Shown here in pieces: positions 7,999 through 16,520 of a stretch of DNA of 64,000 nt. A program made the translations under genes and the position numbers. A model generated the notes under the pieces. That model searched no databases. It was given only the letters and a program-made list of their open reading frames with translations, and was not told where the DNA came from. The stretch is taken from contig JAAXUF010000002.1 in the NCBI GenBank assembly GCA_013336165.1, positions 124,001 through 188,000 of the forward strand. Direction: 5' to 3'. The DNA is from Coriobacteriia bacterium. Lineage in GTDB: Bacteria; Actinomycetota; Coriobacteriia; Anaerosomatales; JAAXUF01. The stretch's first letter is position 1, and each line of letters starts with the position of its first letter.

Positions 7999-9264
7999 TC
8001 AGCCCGCGCGCAACTCCCTCATCGCCTCGAGCGCCGCGTCCAAATCGGCATCCGTCGTCGACCAGCCCAGGCCGAAGCGCAGTGCGCCGGTTGCCATCGT
8101 GCCGAGCGTGCGATGCGCCCACGGCGCGCAGTGCAGGCCCGAGCGCACGGCGATCCCGAACTCGCGGTCGAGCGCGCCGGCGAGCAGACCTAGGTCGTGC
8201 CCCTCGGCAACGATGCTCACCACGGGCACGCGGGCCACGTCGACGGCGGGGCCGAGAACACGCACGCCGGGGATCTCAGCGAAGCCTTCGATGAGGCGGC
8301 GGGTGAGACGCGCTTCCTCGGCGCGGATCGCGTCGCCGTGCTCGGCGAGGTACGCAATCGCAGCGCCAAGACCCGCGATGCCGGGCATGTTGCGGGTACC
8401 GGCTTCGTAGCGGTCGGGACGGGTACGCGGCTGGATGGGTTCCTCGGAGGCGCCGCTGCCGGTGCCGCCGGAGATGAGTTCGGCGAGGTTGAAATCGGGC
8501 GCGAGATAGAGCACTCCCACGCCTTGCGGGCCGAGCAGCCCCTTGTGGCCCGAGGCCACCCAGGCGTCGACGCCCAGTGCCTCGAGGTCGACCGGCAGGT
8601 GACCAACCGACTGCGCGCCGTCGACGATCATGCGCGCGCCGGCGGCATGCGCTATGTCGGTGAGGTCGGCGATCGGCTGGATGGTGCCGGAGACGTTGGA
8701 GACGTGCAGACAGACGACGGCGTCGGTGTGAGCCGCGCTGACGGCGGCTTCGATGTCGTCGGGATCGATGAGCCCCGTCGAATCCGCGTCGATGACGACG
8801 ACCTCGACGCCGCTGCCGGCAAGGGCGTGGAGCGGCCGGCTAACCGCGTTGTGCTCCATCGAGGAGACCACGACGCGCATGCCCGGCTGAAGGAAACCGC
8901 GCAGCACGAGGTTCAGGCCTTCCGTGCAGCCGGTGGTGAGGATGATGTTGCGCGACTCGTGCACGCCGAGCATCTTCGCGAGCGCGGCCCGTGTCGAGAG
9001 CACGGCGCGAGCGGCGTTCATCGCCATCGTGTACGCGCCGCGCCCGGGGTTGCCGCCGAGTTCGTCGAGCGAGCGCACCATTGCCTCGGCGACGCCGGGA
9101 GGCTTGGGCCACGAGGTCGCCGCGTGGTCGAGATAGTGCGCGGGGACGCCGCGAGGCTCCTCCTCCGGAACTTCTTCAACACTTGCCACTGCTGCCCCCC
9201 TCGCACTCGAACTCTCGTCCCGCAAGCTTATACACCCCCGCGCCAAGAATACAGACCTGTTCAT
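7999..9264 (-). CDS. Cysteine desulfurase family protein
   Basis: This 421-residue PLP enzyme belongs to the aminotransferase class V cysteine desulfurase group. The PLP lysine lies in ASGHKGLLGPQG, the phosphate-binding GCTEGLN and the active-site cysteine loop RSGLHCAPWAH are also present. The short HCAPWAH loop resembles the subgroup near selenium- or molybdenum-hydroxylase genes rather than classic IscS. It mobilises sulfur as a persulfide. The gene is divergent from the NifX-like/Mop operon, 65 bases apart, which suggests it supplies sulfur for the sulfido ligand of the molybdenum site; that link is inferred. The start at 9264 has a modest TAAGGC; an internal GTG nearer the fold is possible. 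Confidence 0.82.
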   Translation of the reverse strand: MNRSVFLARGCISLRDESSSARGAAVASVEEVPEEEPRGVPAHYLDHAATSWPKPPGVAEAMVRSLDELGGNPGRGAYTMAMNAARAVLSTRAALAKMLGVHESRNIILTTGCTEGLNLVLRGFLQPGMRVVVSSMEHNAVSRPLHALAGSGVEVVVIDADSTGLIDPDDIEAAVSAAHTDAVVCLHVSNVSGTIQPIADLTDIAHAAGARMIVDGAQSVGHLPVDLEALGVDAWVASGHKGLLGPQGVGVLYLAPDFNLAELISGGTGSGASEEPIQPRTRPDRYEAGTRNMPGIAGLGAAIAYLAEHGDAIRAEEARLTRRLIEGFAEIPGVRVLGPAVDVARVPVVSIVAEGHDLGLLAGALDREFGIAVRSGLHCAPWAHRTLGTMATGALRFGLGWSTTDADLDAALEAMRELRAG

Positions 9265-9329
9265 ATTTGCCTTACGGCCGCTCGTGTTTCTCGAGCCCGA
9301 AATGGGTAGATGAGTCTCGGAGGTGACTC

Positions 9330-9734
9330 ATGAAAGTATGTTTCCCGGTTATGGCCGATGAAGGTACTGCGAGTCAGATCTACGGTCATTTCGCATCGGC
9401 TCCACTCTTCGTCATCGTCGACACCGATACCCTGCAAAGCGGCTCAATCGCCAACTGCGATCCGGAAGCTCCTCTCGTTGGCTGCGACCCGTTTCGCGCT
9501 CTCCGGCACCAAGCTCTTGACGGGATTGTGGTTGGAGGGATCGGCGACGAGTCGGTACGGGTCATGAACATCTGCGGATTCAGAGTCTTTCGGGCCAGCT
9601 CCTCATCGGTTGCCGAGAACCTCACGTTGTTCGAGGCTAACGGCCTGCCGGAGGTGGAGATGGCACAAAGCCAATTGGAAGGTCGGTGCGACGCCGGATC
9701 GGGTGCGCAAACCTGCAGTCACGGCGTTCACTAA
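9330..9734 (+). CDS. NifX/NifB-like dinitrogenase iron-molybdenum cofactor-binding protein
   Basis: The 134-residue protein has the small RNase-H-like fold of the Nif11-independent NifX/NifY/NafY family (PF02579). Diagnostic features are the opening MKVCFPV, the SQIYGHFASAPLFVIVD stretch and the ALDGIVVGGIG strand. Such proteins bind iron-molybdenum clusters or their precursors. A cysteine- and histidine-containing tail (RCDAGSGAQTCSHGVH) may bind metal. GGAGGTGACTC precedes the ATG. No nitrogenase genes are present, so here it probably acts as a molybdenum or iron-sulfur carrier for the aldehyde oxidoreductase encoded 68 bases downstream. Confidence 0.8.
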   Translation: MKVCFPVMADEGTASQIYGHFASAPLFVIVDTDTLQSGSIANCDPEAPLVGCDPFRALRHQALDGIVVGGIGDESVRVMNICGFRVFRASSSSVAENLTLFEANGLPEVEMAQSQLEGRCDAGSGAQTCSHGVH

Positions 9735-9802
9735 GCATTACGCCAGGCAATTGTGCAAGGGGCATATCGCCCGCACCAGAATCCAGAAAGGGGAAGGCAC
9801 GC

Positions 9803-12598
9803 ATGAACAAGAAAGTTCTCGTCGTCAACGGCATCCCGCGAACGTTGATCGTCGACCCGGAAGCTCGCCTGTCAGATGTGTTGCGCAAGCAGCTGCATCT
9901 GACCGGCGTGAAGGTGGGCTGCGGCATGGCCCAATGCGGGTGCTGCAATGTGATCCTGGGCGACAAACTCATCCGCTCGTGTTCCATGAAGATGAAGAAG
10001 GTGGAAAACGGGACCGAGATTACCACAATCGAAGGTATCGGCACGCCACTGAACCTTCACCCGCTCCAGAAGGCATTCATTTCCCATGGAGCTTTGCAGT
10101 GCGGCTTCTGCACTCCTGGCTTCATCGTCTCGGCCAAGGCCCTGCTCGATCATAATCCGAGCCCTACGCGCGAGGACGTTCGCGACTGGTTCCAGAGGAA
10201 CCGCAACGCCTGCCGATGCACGGGGTACGGAATGATCGTCGACGCGGTCATGGACGCCGCAAAAGTGATGCGCGGCGAGATGCCGGAAAACGCGCTGGAC
10301 TTCGAGCTTCCCGCTGACGGCGTAATCTACGGCTCGCGCGCGCCTCGCCCCTCGGCAATTGCCAAGGCCTGCGGCTTGTGGGACTTCGGCGCCGACATGG
10401 GTCTCCAGCTCCCCGACGACACTCTGCAGTGCGCACTAGTCCAGCCTGAGGTCTCGCACGCTCTCATCAAAGGCATCGACACGACCGAGGCCGAAAAGAT
10501 GCCGGGCGTGTTCAAAGTCGTCACGCATAAGGACGTCAAGGGCAAGAACCGCATCACGGGTCTGATCACCTTCCCCGCCAACAAAGGCGATGGATGGGAC
10601 CGCCCCATCTTGAACGACGAGAAAATCTTCCAGTACGGCGATGTCGTCGCCATCGTCTGCGCCGACACCATCGAGAACGCGAAGGCAGCAGCGGCGGCGG
10701 TCAAGGTCGACCTAGAAGTGCTGCCGGCCTACATGAATGCGCCGGCCGCCATGGCTGACGACGCCATCGAGATTCATCCCGGCACGCCCAACATCTACTA
10801 CGAGTGCACCCTGAACAAGGGCGAAGACACCAAGCCGATCATGGCGAAGGCGGCACACGTCGTCGAAGGCGAATACTACCTGCAACGTCAGCCCCACATG
10901 CCGCTCGAGCCTGATGTTGGTTTCGCCTACATCGACGGCGAGGGCCGCTTGGTCATCCATTCGAAGTCGATCGGGCTGTATCTGCACCTCTATATGATCG
11001 CCCCAGGCCTCGGGGTGGACCCGAGCGAGATCGTTCTCGTCCAGAATCCGACGGGCGGCACGTTCGGCTACAAGTTCAGCCCGACTATGGAGGCACTTGT
11101 CGGCGCCGCGACTCTGGCAACCGGCCGCCCGTGCTACCTCGGCTATGACTGGTACCAGCAGCAGACGTACACCGGCAAGCGCTCGCCAATGTGGCTCAGG
11201 ATCAAGATGGGCGCCGATGAGGACGGCAAGCTCCTCGCCATGGAGACCGACTGGAGCGTCGACCACGGCCCCTATTCGGAGTTCGGTGACCTGCTGACGA
11301 CGCGTGTCGCACAGTTTGCAGGTGCGGGATACGACATCAAGAGCATCCGCGGCTTGGGACGCACCGTCTGCACGAACCACTCGTGGGGCTCGGCGTTTCG
11401 CGCTTATGGCTCTCCGCAGGCGTTTCTCGCTTCCGAGTCAATCATGGACGAGCTTGCCAAAGAAATGGATATCGACCCGTTCGAACTGCGCTACAAGAAC
11501 ATCTATCGACCAGGGGCGACCAACCCCAGCGGACAGACACCCGAGGTCTTCTGCCTTGAAGAGATGTTCGACATCATGCGACCCAAGTACCAGGCAGCCG
11601 TGGCAGCAGCCAAGGCGGGTTCCACGGACACCAAAAAGCGGGGCGTCGGTGTTTCGGTCGGCGTGTACGGATGCGGTCTCGACGGTCCGGATTCGTCGTC
11701 AGCTGCGGCGGAGCTCAATCCCGACGGCAGCGTGACCGTCTTCAACACGTGGCAGGACCACGGCCAAGGCGCGGACGCCGGCACGCTCGCATTCGCCCAC
11801 AACACCCTGCGCCCTCTTGGGCTCAAGCCGGAGCAGATCCATCTCAGCATGAACGACACGAGCGACGATCCGAACTCCGGCCCCTCCGGCGGGAGCCGCT
11901 CGAATACGGTCACCGGCAACGCCATTCATGCGGCATGCAACCTACTGCTCGACGCCATGCGCAAAGCGGATGGCACCTACTGGAGCTACGACGAGATGAT
12001 CGCGGCCGGAATTCCGGTCAAGTACGAGGGCACCTGGACCACACCGTGTACGCCCATGGACGAGAACATGCAGGGCAATCCCTTCTGCAACTACATGTAC
12101 GCCCTGTTCATGTCCGAAGTCGAAGTTGACGTCGAGACCGGCAAGACGAATCTGCTCAAGATGACGTATGTCGGAGACAACGGAACCATCAGCAACCGGC
12201 TTGTCGTCGACGGTCAGGTGTACGGTGGCATGGCTCAGGGCATCGGCCTGGCTCTCAGCGAGGACTTCGAGGACCTGAAGAAACAGACGACGCTTATCGC
12301 TTCGGGCTTCCCGTACATCAAGGATGTCCCGGACACTCTGGAGGCCATCTACACCGAGTACCCGCGTCCCGATGGAGCCTTCGGCCAGTCCGGAGTCGGC
12401 GAGGGTCCGCTGACCTCTCCGCACGTCTCTATCATCAACGCCATAGACAACGCCTGCGGCGTGCGCATCAGATCGCTGCCGGCCTACCCGGAGAAGGTGC
12501 TGGCTGCGCTGAAGTCGCCCAAGAAAGCATTCGACGTCAGTGATGCTCTGGAAGGCGGGTACATGTCGCAAGGTGGATTCGAAACACTGAAGAAGTAG
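9803..12598 (+). CDS. mop: Mop-type molybdenum aldehyde oxidoreductase
   Basis: This 931-residue single-chain molybdenum hydroxylase oxidises aldehydes to carboxylic acids with water. The N-terminus holds two 2Fe-2S domains: the first cluster uses Cys40, Cys45, Cys48 and Cys60, the second Cys100, Cys103, Cys137 and Cys139. These are the same positions as in Desulfovibrio gigas Mop. There is no FAD domain; a short linker leads directly into the molybdenum domains. The catalytic glutamate is Glu867 in VGEGPL. Conserved GGTFGYKF and SAFRAYGSPQ contact the cofactor. I chose the ATG at 9803, which follows AAAGGGGAAGG. The following genes are its known companions. Electrons likely leave through the dicluster protein. 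Confidence 0.93.
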   Translation: MNKKVLVVNGIPRTLIVDPEARLSDVLRKQLHLTGVKVGCGMAQCGCCNVILGDKLIRSCSMKMKKVENGTEITTIEGIGTPLNLHPLQKAFISHGALQCGFCTPGFIVSAKALLDHNPSPTREDVRDWFQRNRNACRCTGYGMIVDAVMDAAKVMRGEMPENALDFELPADGVIYGSRAPRPSAIAKACGLWDFGADMGLQLPDDTLQCALVQPEVSHALIKGIDTTEAEKMPGVFKVVTHKDVKGKNRITGLITFPANKGDGWDRPILNDEKIFQYGDVVAIVCADTIENAKAAAAAVKVDLEVLPAYMNAPAAMADDAIEIHPGTPNIYYECTLNKGEDTKPIMAKAAHVVEGEYYLQRQPHMPLEPDVGFAYIDGEGRLVIHSKSIGLYLHLYMIAPGLGVDPSEIVLVQNPTGGTFGYKFSPTMEALVGAATLATGRPCYLGYDWYQQQTYTGKRSPMWLRIKMGADEDGKLLAMETDWSVDHGPYSEFGDLLTTRVAQFAGAGYDIKSIRGLGRTVCTNHSWGSAFRAYGSPQAFLASESIMDELAKEMDIDPFELRYKNIYRPGATNPSGQTPEVFCLEEMFDIMRPKYQAAVAAAKAGSTDTKKRGVGVSVGVYGCGLDGPDSSSAAAELNPDGSVTVFNTWQDHGQGADAGTLAFAHNTLRPLGLKPEQIHLSMNDTSDDPNSGPSGGSRSNTVTGNAIHAACNLLLDAMRKADGTYWSYDEMIAAGIPVKYEGTWTTPCTPMDENMQGNPFCNYMYALFMSEVEVDVETGKTNLLKMTYVGDNGTISNRLVVDGQVYGGMAQGIGLALSEDFEDLKKQTTLIASGFPYIKDVPDTLEAIYTEYPRPDGAFGQSGVGEGPLTSPHVSIINAIDNACGVRIRSLPAYPEKVLAALKSPKKAFDVSDALEGGYMSQGGFETLKK

Positions 12599-12615
12599 GA
12601 TTCGAGGCTGTTACA

Positions 12616-12655
12616 AGCCAGACGGACGCAGTGCCACAGTCGCGTCCGTCTGGCT
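12616..12655 (+). terminator. Strong stem-loop between mop and its companion genes
   Basis: AGCCAGACGGACGC (12616-12629) pairs perfectly with GCGTCCGTCTGGCT (12642-12655), a 14-bp stem with a 12-base loop. No long T-run follows (GTCTCC), so it may be a partial terminator or an RNA-processing/stability element that sets mop mRNA above that of the downstream genes. Confidence 0.6.
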
Positions 12656-12688
12656 GTCTCCATACGAAAGAAGCGGGAGGCCTGAGCC

Positions 12689-15127
12689 TTGGAGCAAGAT
12701 GAGCTGCGGGAATGGGAACGCAAGTGCATCCAAGAAGAGGCTCCGGGATGCACTGCGGCCTGCCCGATCCACGTCGACGCCCGGCTGTTTGCGAAGGAGA
12801 TGGCCCGGGGCGACTGGGAGGCCGCGTTTCAGGCGCTTGCCCGATCGATGCCGTTCCCCGGGATCCTAGCGAGGATCTGTGACCACCCCTGCGAGATGAA
12901 GTGCAAGCGGCGCGAGGTCGACGATCCGATCGCGCTCGGCGCGCTTGAGCGCTTCTGCATCGAGCGGACAACCGGAAAGGTCAGGCCCCAGCTTCTCCCG
13001 CGCAGAGAGCAGACGATCGCCGTTCTCGGCGGCGGGCTCGCAGGCCTGACGGTAGCTTGGGACCTCCGCAAGAAGGGTTTTGGCGTGACGATCTTCGAGC
13101 CGAGCGATCGTATCGGCGGATCGTTGTGGGATCTTGCCGAGCACCTCCTGCCGCCCGGGATCATCCGCGAAGAGCTTGCGGTACTGGACGCGCTCAAGAC
13201 CGAAATCCGGCTTGACGAGACTCTGAACGCATCGGCGTTCGAGACAATCTGTCGAGAGTACGAAGCTGTCTTCGTCGATCGGGAAGCCACCGCGGAGTGT
13301 GACCTGCCGCTGGGGCGGGACCGCGAGAGGGAAATCGCGGTCGACGCCGCATCCGGGGGGACCAGCCAGGAAAGGGTGTACGCAGGGGGCGGGACCCGGA
13401 GAAGCGGGACCTACTCTCCGATTAACGAGGCGTACCAGGGTCGCAAGGGCGCCCTGTCAATCGAGCGGTTCATCCAGAAGGCGCAGATGAGCGCCGGAAG
13501 AGAGAGCGAGGGGCCCTTCGACACGCGGCTCTTCACGAGCTTGGACGGAATCGAGAAGGCTCCGCGCATGCGACCGGCGAATGTCGGCGCTGGGTTCGAT
13601 GAAACCGAGGCACGCGCCGAAGCGAGCCGCTGCATCCAGTGCGAATGCATGGAGTGCACGAAGGTCTGCCTCTACCTGGAGCGCTACGACGGCTACCCAA
13701 AGAAGTACGCTCGACAGATCTTCGGCAACGAGCGAGTCGTTCTCGGCGCGGCCCACACGAAGAACCAGTTCGTGAACTCGTGCAGCGACTGCGGCCTATG
13801 CGAGACCGTGTGTCCGAACAGCTTCGACATGGGCGACCTGTGCCTGCAGGCGCGCCGGACAATGCGCAAACAGGAAATCATGCCGGCGTCGTTCCACGAA
13901 TTCGCCTTGCAAGATATGGCCTACAGCAACGGTGAACGCTTCGCACTCAGCCGTAACGAGCCGGGCCGGACTGCGAGCGCCTGGCTCTACTTCCCCAGTT
14001 GTCAGCTCTGCGCAACTTCCCCAGGCGAGGTGCTGGCTTCCTACCGATACCTGAGGGAGCGACTCACCGGCGGGGTCGGAATCATGCTCGGTTGTTGCGG
14101 AGCACCCGCCTTCTGGGCCGGTCGCGACGACTTGTTCGAGGAGGCCATGGGAACGCTGCGACGCACGTGGGAGTCGATGGGAAGACCTAACGTCATCACC
14201 GCGTGCTCCAACTGTCGCGGCCTCATCGCACGGCACCTCCCTGACGTGGAGTCGATCTCGCTATGGAAAGTCCTAGAGGACAACGGACTGCCCCTCCAGA
14301 CCTGTGCGGCGTCGGGAACGACCGTGTCCATTGCCGACCCCTGTACCACCCGTCATGACAGAGAGACGCAGGATGGCATCAGGCGAATCGCCCAGTCACT
14401 CGGGATAGCTGTCGATGAGCTCCTCTTGAGCCGTGAGAGGCCCGAATGCTGTGGCTATGGCGGGCTCATGTACAACGCCAACCCAAAGCTTGCCGATGAC
14501 GTGATCACCCATCGCGCCGTGCCACCCAGGCGCGATGATAGCGTCTCGCCCACGACACCGTTTAGGCCGCCCGGCGGGTGGTATCGGTCGCAGAAGCTGC
14601 AAGACAGCGACACCGCCTACTACCACACCGAGGTGAGCGCGCACGACTACCTCGCCTACTGCGCCATGTGCCGCGACAATCTGGCCGCAGCCGGCAAGAG
14701 GGTCAGCCATCTGATCGAGCTTCTCTTCCCGGCCGCCGAGGATACGGACCCGGCCGCCCGCGGCTGGATCTCGTGGACCGAGCGCCGCAGCAATCGCGCT
14801 AAGGTGAAGCAGGGAGTGCTCAGAGAGCTTGGCGAGAAGGGTGAAGACGTGGCAACGACGCGGGACGGCCTGGCGCTGGAGATGCGCCCCGAGGTACGGC
14901 GCAAGATCGATGAACGGCGGATCCTTGAGGACGACATCCGCTCAGTGATCGAGCATGCGGAGAGCACTGGGCAGCGACTGCACAACGTGCACAGCGGGCA
15001 GTACCGAGCCTACCGCCAGCTGCAAAACGTAACGTTCTGGGTTGACTACACGCCTAGCGGAGACGATCGGTTCGATGTCCACAATGCCTATTCACATCGC
15101 ATGGTGATCGTGGGGGTCAAGCGATGA
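12689..15127 (+). CDS. Pyridine nucleotide-disulfide oxidoreductase/dicluster-binding protein (DVU_1558-like)
   Basis: The 812-residue protein joins several electron-transfer modules. Residues about 10-90 carry cysteines (CTAACP, CDHPCEMKC) as in the Fe-S domain of glutamate synthase small subunits. A Rossmann motif VLGGGLAGLTVA starts an FAD domain near residue 112, but this domain is short and lacks an obvious second NAD site. Two 4Fe-4S motifs follow (CIQCECMECTKVC and CSDCGLCETVC). Two CCG-type motifs (GCCGAP and ECCGYGG) resemble heterodisulfide reductase HdrD/B. The family accompanies Mop-type oxidoreductases, so it probably takes electrons from Mop. The TTG start at 12689 is preceded by GGGAGG. 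Confidence 0.85.
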   Translation: MEQDELREWERKCIQEEAPGCTAACPIHVDARLFAKEMARGDWEAAFQALARSMPFPGILARICDHPCEMKCKRREVDDPIALGALERFCIERTTGKVRPQLLPRREQTIAVLGGGLAGLTVAWDLRKKGFGVTIFEPSDRIGGSLWDLAEHLLPPGIIREELAVLDALKTEIRLDETLNASAFETICREYEAVFVDREATAECDLPLGRDREREIAVDAASGGTSQERVYAGGGTRRSGTYSPINEAYQGRKGALSIERFIQKAQMSAGRESEGPFDTRLFTSLDGIEKAPRMRPANVGAGFDETEARAEASRCIQCECMECTKVCLYLERYDGYPKKYARQIFGNERVVLGAAHTKNQFVNSCSDCGLCETVCPNSFDMGDLCLQARRTMRKQEIMPASFHEFALQDMAYSNGERFALSRNEPGRTASAWLYFPSCQLCATSPGEVLASYRYLRERLTGGVGIMLGCCGAPAFWAGRDDLFEEAMGTLRRTWESMGRPNVITACSNCRGLIARHLPDVESISLWKVLEDNGLPLQTCAASGTTVSIADPCTTRHDRETQDGIRRIAQSLGIAVDELLLSRERPECCGYGGLMYNANPKLADDVITHRAVPPRRDDSVSPTTPFRPPGGWYRSQKLQDSDTAYYHTEVSAHDYLAYCAMCRDNLAAAGKRVSHLIELLFPAAEDTDPAARGWISWTERRSNRAKVKQGVLRELGEKGEDVATTRDGLALEMRPEVRRKIDERRILEDDIRSVIEHAESTGQRLHNVHSGQYRAYRQLQNVTFWVDYTPSGDDRFDVHNAYSHRMVIVGVKR

Positions 15128-15327
15128 ACCTGACTGATATCGCCCAGGATTGGAGTTGCACTTCCTGCGGAGGAGAACTTGAGATCGTGAAGGTGCAGTT
15201 CGCCTACATGAAAGGCCATTTCGAAGTCGATCTTCCTGCCTGCAAAGACTGCGGGCTTGTCTTGGTCCCAGAGGAGTTGGCGACCGGCAAAATGGCCGAA
15301 GCGGAGCGGATCCTTGAAGACAAGTAG
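15124..15327 (+). CDS. Small redox protein, DVU_1557 family
   Basis: This 67-residue protein is a compact zinc-ribbon or rubredoxin-like domain with two CxxC pairs, CTSCGG near the N-terminus and CKDCGL in the second half. The family is found only next to Mop-type oxidoreductases and the dicluster protein (DVU_1557 in Desulfovibrio vulgaris). The ATG overlaps the stop of the dicluster gene (ATGA) and the end overlaps the start of the methyltransferase gene, so the three are coupled. A metal-binding role is seen from the cysteines; a role as a chaperone or carrier is inferred. Confidence 0.8.
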   Translation: MNLTDIAQDWSCTSCGGELEIVKVQFAYMKGHFEVDLPACKDCGLVLVPEELATGKMAEAERILEDK

Positions 15328-16030
15328 CGGCGATACGTACGTGTCCTGCGTGAGCCGATACGAATCGGGGCCGATACGCGACATCACAGGAGCTGCCATC
15401 CGTCCGGGCGGTCTGGCACTGACCGAGCGCGCGATCGACTTCTGCTGCTTATCGACAGGTGCACGCATTCTCGACGTCGGCTGCGGAGCCGGTGCCAGCG
15501 TCGAGTACCTGACCGACCGCGGATTCGTCGCCAGCGGCGTCGACATCTCGCGAACTCTCCTCGCCGAAGGCCTGGATCGCAATCCTGCCCTTCAGCTAAC
15601 CGAAGCGTGCGCCGAGGCATTGCCCTTCGCCGAGGAGACCCAAGATTGCATCCTCTGCGAGTGCGTGCTGTCACTCCTGAAGGAGCCTCTGCAGGCGCTG
15701 GCCGAGTTTGCGCGGGTGTTGCGCCCAGGCGGCCACCTCATTCTGAGCGACATGTATGTCCGGGGGGCAGGCATGCCCAGCAGCCCTGACTGCGGTCTCG
15801 GCGGACCGGTAACCCGTGGGGAGATCGGGGCATGGCTCTCCGAGAGCGGCTTTGCGACGCTTCTCTGGGAGGATCACACCTCTCTTGTCCGCGAGATGGC
15901 GGCGCGCTTCGTCCTAGCGGGTGGTTCCGCCGAGGGATTCTCTTGCGCAACGGAGGTGGGCGGCGCCGTGGTACTGCCGGGCTATTACCTTCTGGTTGGG
16001 GCAAAGAACCGAACAAGGAGCGTGATCTGA
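15314..16030 (+). CDS. Class I methyltransferase, DVU_1556 family
   Basis: The 238-residue protein has a SAM-binding domain with motif I LDVGCGAGASVEYL, an acidic motif II (SGVDIS) and post-motif segments LRPGGHLILSDMY. It matches the DVU_1556 methyltransferases that belong to the Mop gene neighbourhood. The substrate is unknown; the setting suggests modification of a cofactor or a small molecule used with the oxidoreductase. I picked the TTG at 15314, which has GGAG eight bases upstream and overlaps the previous gene by 14 bases; a GTG about 30 bases later is the alternative. The stop shares bases with the ATG of the next gene (TGATG). Confidence 0.78.
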   Translation: MKTSSGDTYVSCVSRYESGPIRDITGAAIRPGGLALTERAIDFCCLSTGARILDVGCGAGASVEYLTDRGFVASGVDISRTLLAEGLDRNPALQLTEACAEALPFAEETQDCILCECVLSLLKEPLQALAEFARVLRPGGHLILSDMYVRGAGMPSSPDCGLGGPVTRGEIGAWLSESGFATLLWEDHTSLVREMAARFVLAGGSAEGFSCATEVGGAVVLPGYYLLVGAKNRTRSVI

Positions 16031-16479
16031 TGGACGACTTCGATGACGTCAATATGCGAATGCTGGAGCTGTCCTTCAAAGGCTATCTCTGCAGCCAGGT
16101 TCTGATCATTCTTGGCTTGGAGGCGCAAGGAAAGACCAACCCCGACCTGGTTCGGGCCATGCGAGGACTGACCCATGGCGGCTGCTCGGAGGAAGGAACC
16201 TGCGGCGCGCTGACCGGAGCAGCCTGCCTGCTCAGCTTGTACGCCGGCAAGGGCACCGACGACGAAGACCAGGGAGAGGGCCTCCCTTTGATGCTCGGCG
16301 ACCTCGGCGAGTGGTTTGCCGACAGGTACGGCACCCGCTACGGCGGAGTCAGCTGCGACACAATCCAGGGAGACCGAGCAGAGGTTCCCCAGCGCTGCAG
16401 AACAATCGTTGCGGAGATCTACGCCAAGGTTGCCGAGCTTCTGGTATCTCGCGGCTATGACATTTCGGTCGGTAGATAG
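16030..16479 (+). CDS. C-GCAxxG-C-C family protein (DVU_1555 type)
   Basis: The 149-residue helical protein belongs to the C_GCAxxG_C_C family, whose members are redox-active or metal-binding proteins with an invariant GCA-x2-G. Visible are CSQVLIILGLE near the start, GGCSEEGTCGALTGAACLL (the family core) and CDTIQGD and PQRCRTIV toward the end. The family sits in the Mop cassette (DVU_1555). The cysteines could hold an Fe-S cluster or make a disulfide relay. The ATG at 16030 overlaps the previous stop by one base. Confidence 0.82.
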   Translation: MDDFDDVNMRMLELSFKGYLCSQVLIILGLEAQGKTNPDLVRAMRGLTHGGCSEEGTCGALTGAACLLSLYAGKGTDDEDQGEGLPLMLGDLGEWFADRYGTRYGGVSCDTIQGDRAEVPQRCRTIVAEIYAKVAELLVSRGYDISVGR

Positions 16480-16520
16480 ATAGCACCCTTGTCGGACACC
16501 GCTCGATCCGGAGGTACCGA

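Noticed and set aside
8197-9309. Open frame of 370 codons on the plus strand
   Set aside because: It is antisense to the cysteine desulfurase gene and shows no domain pattern.
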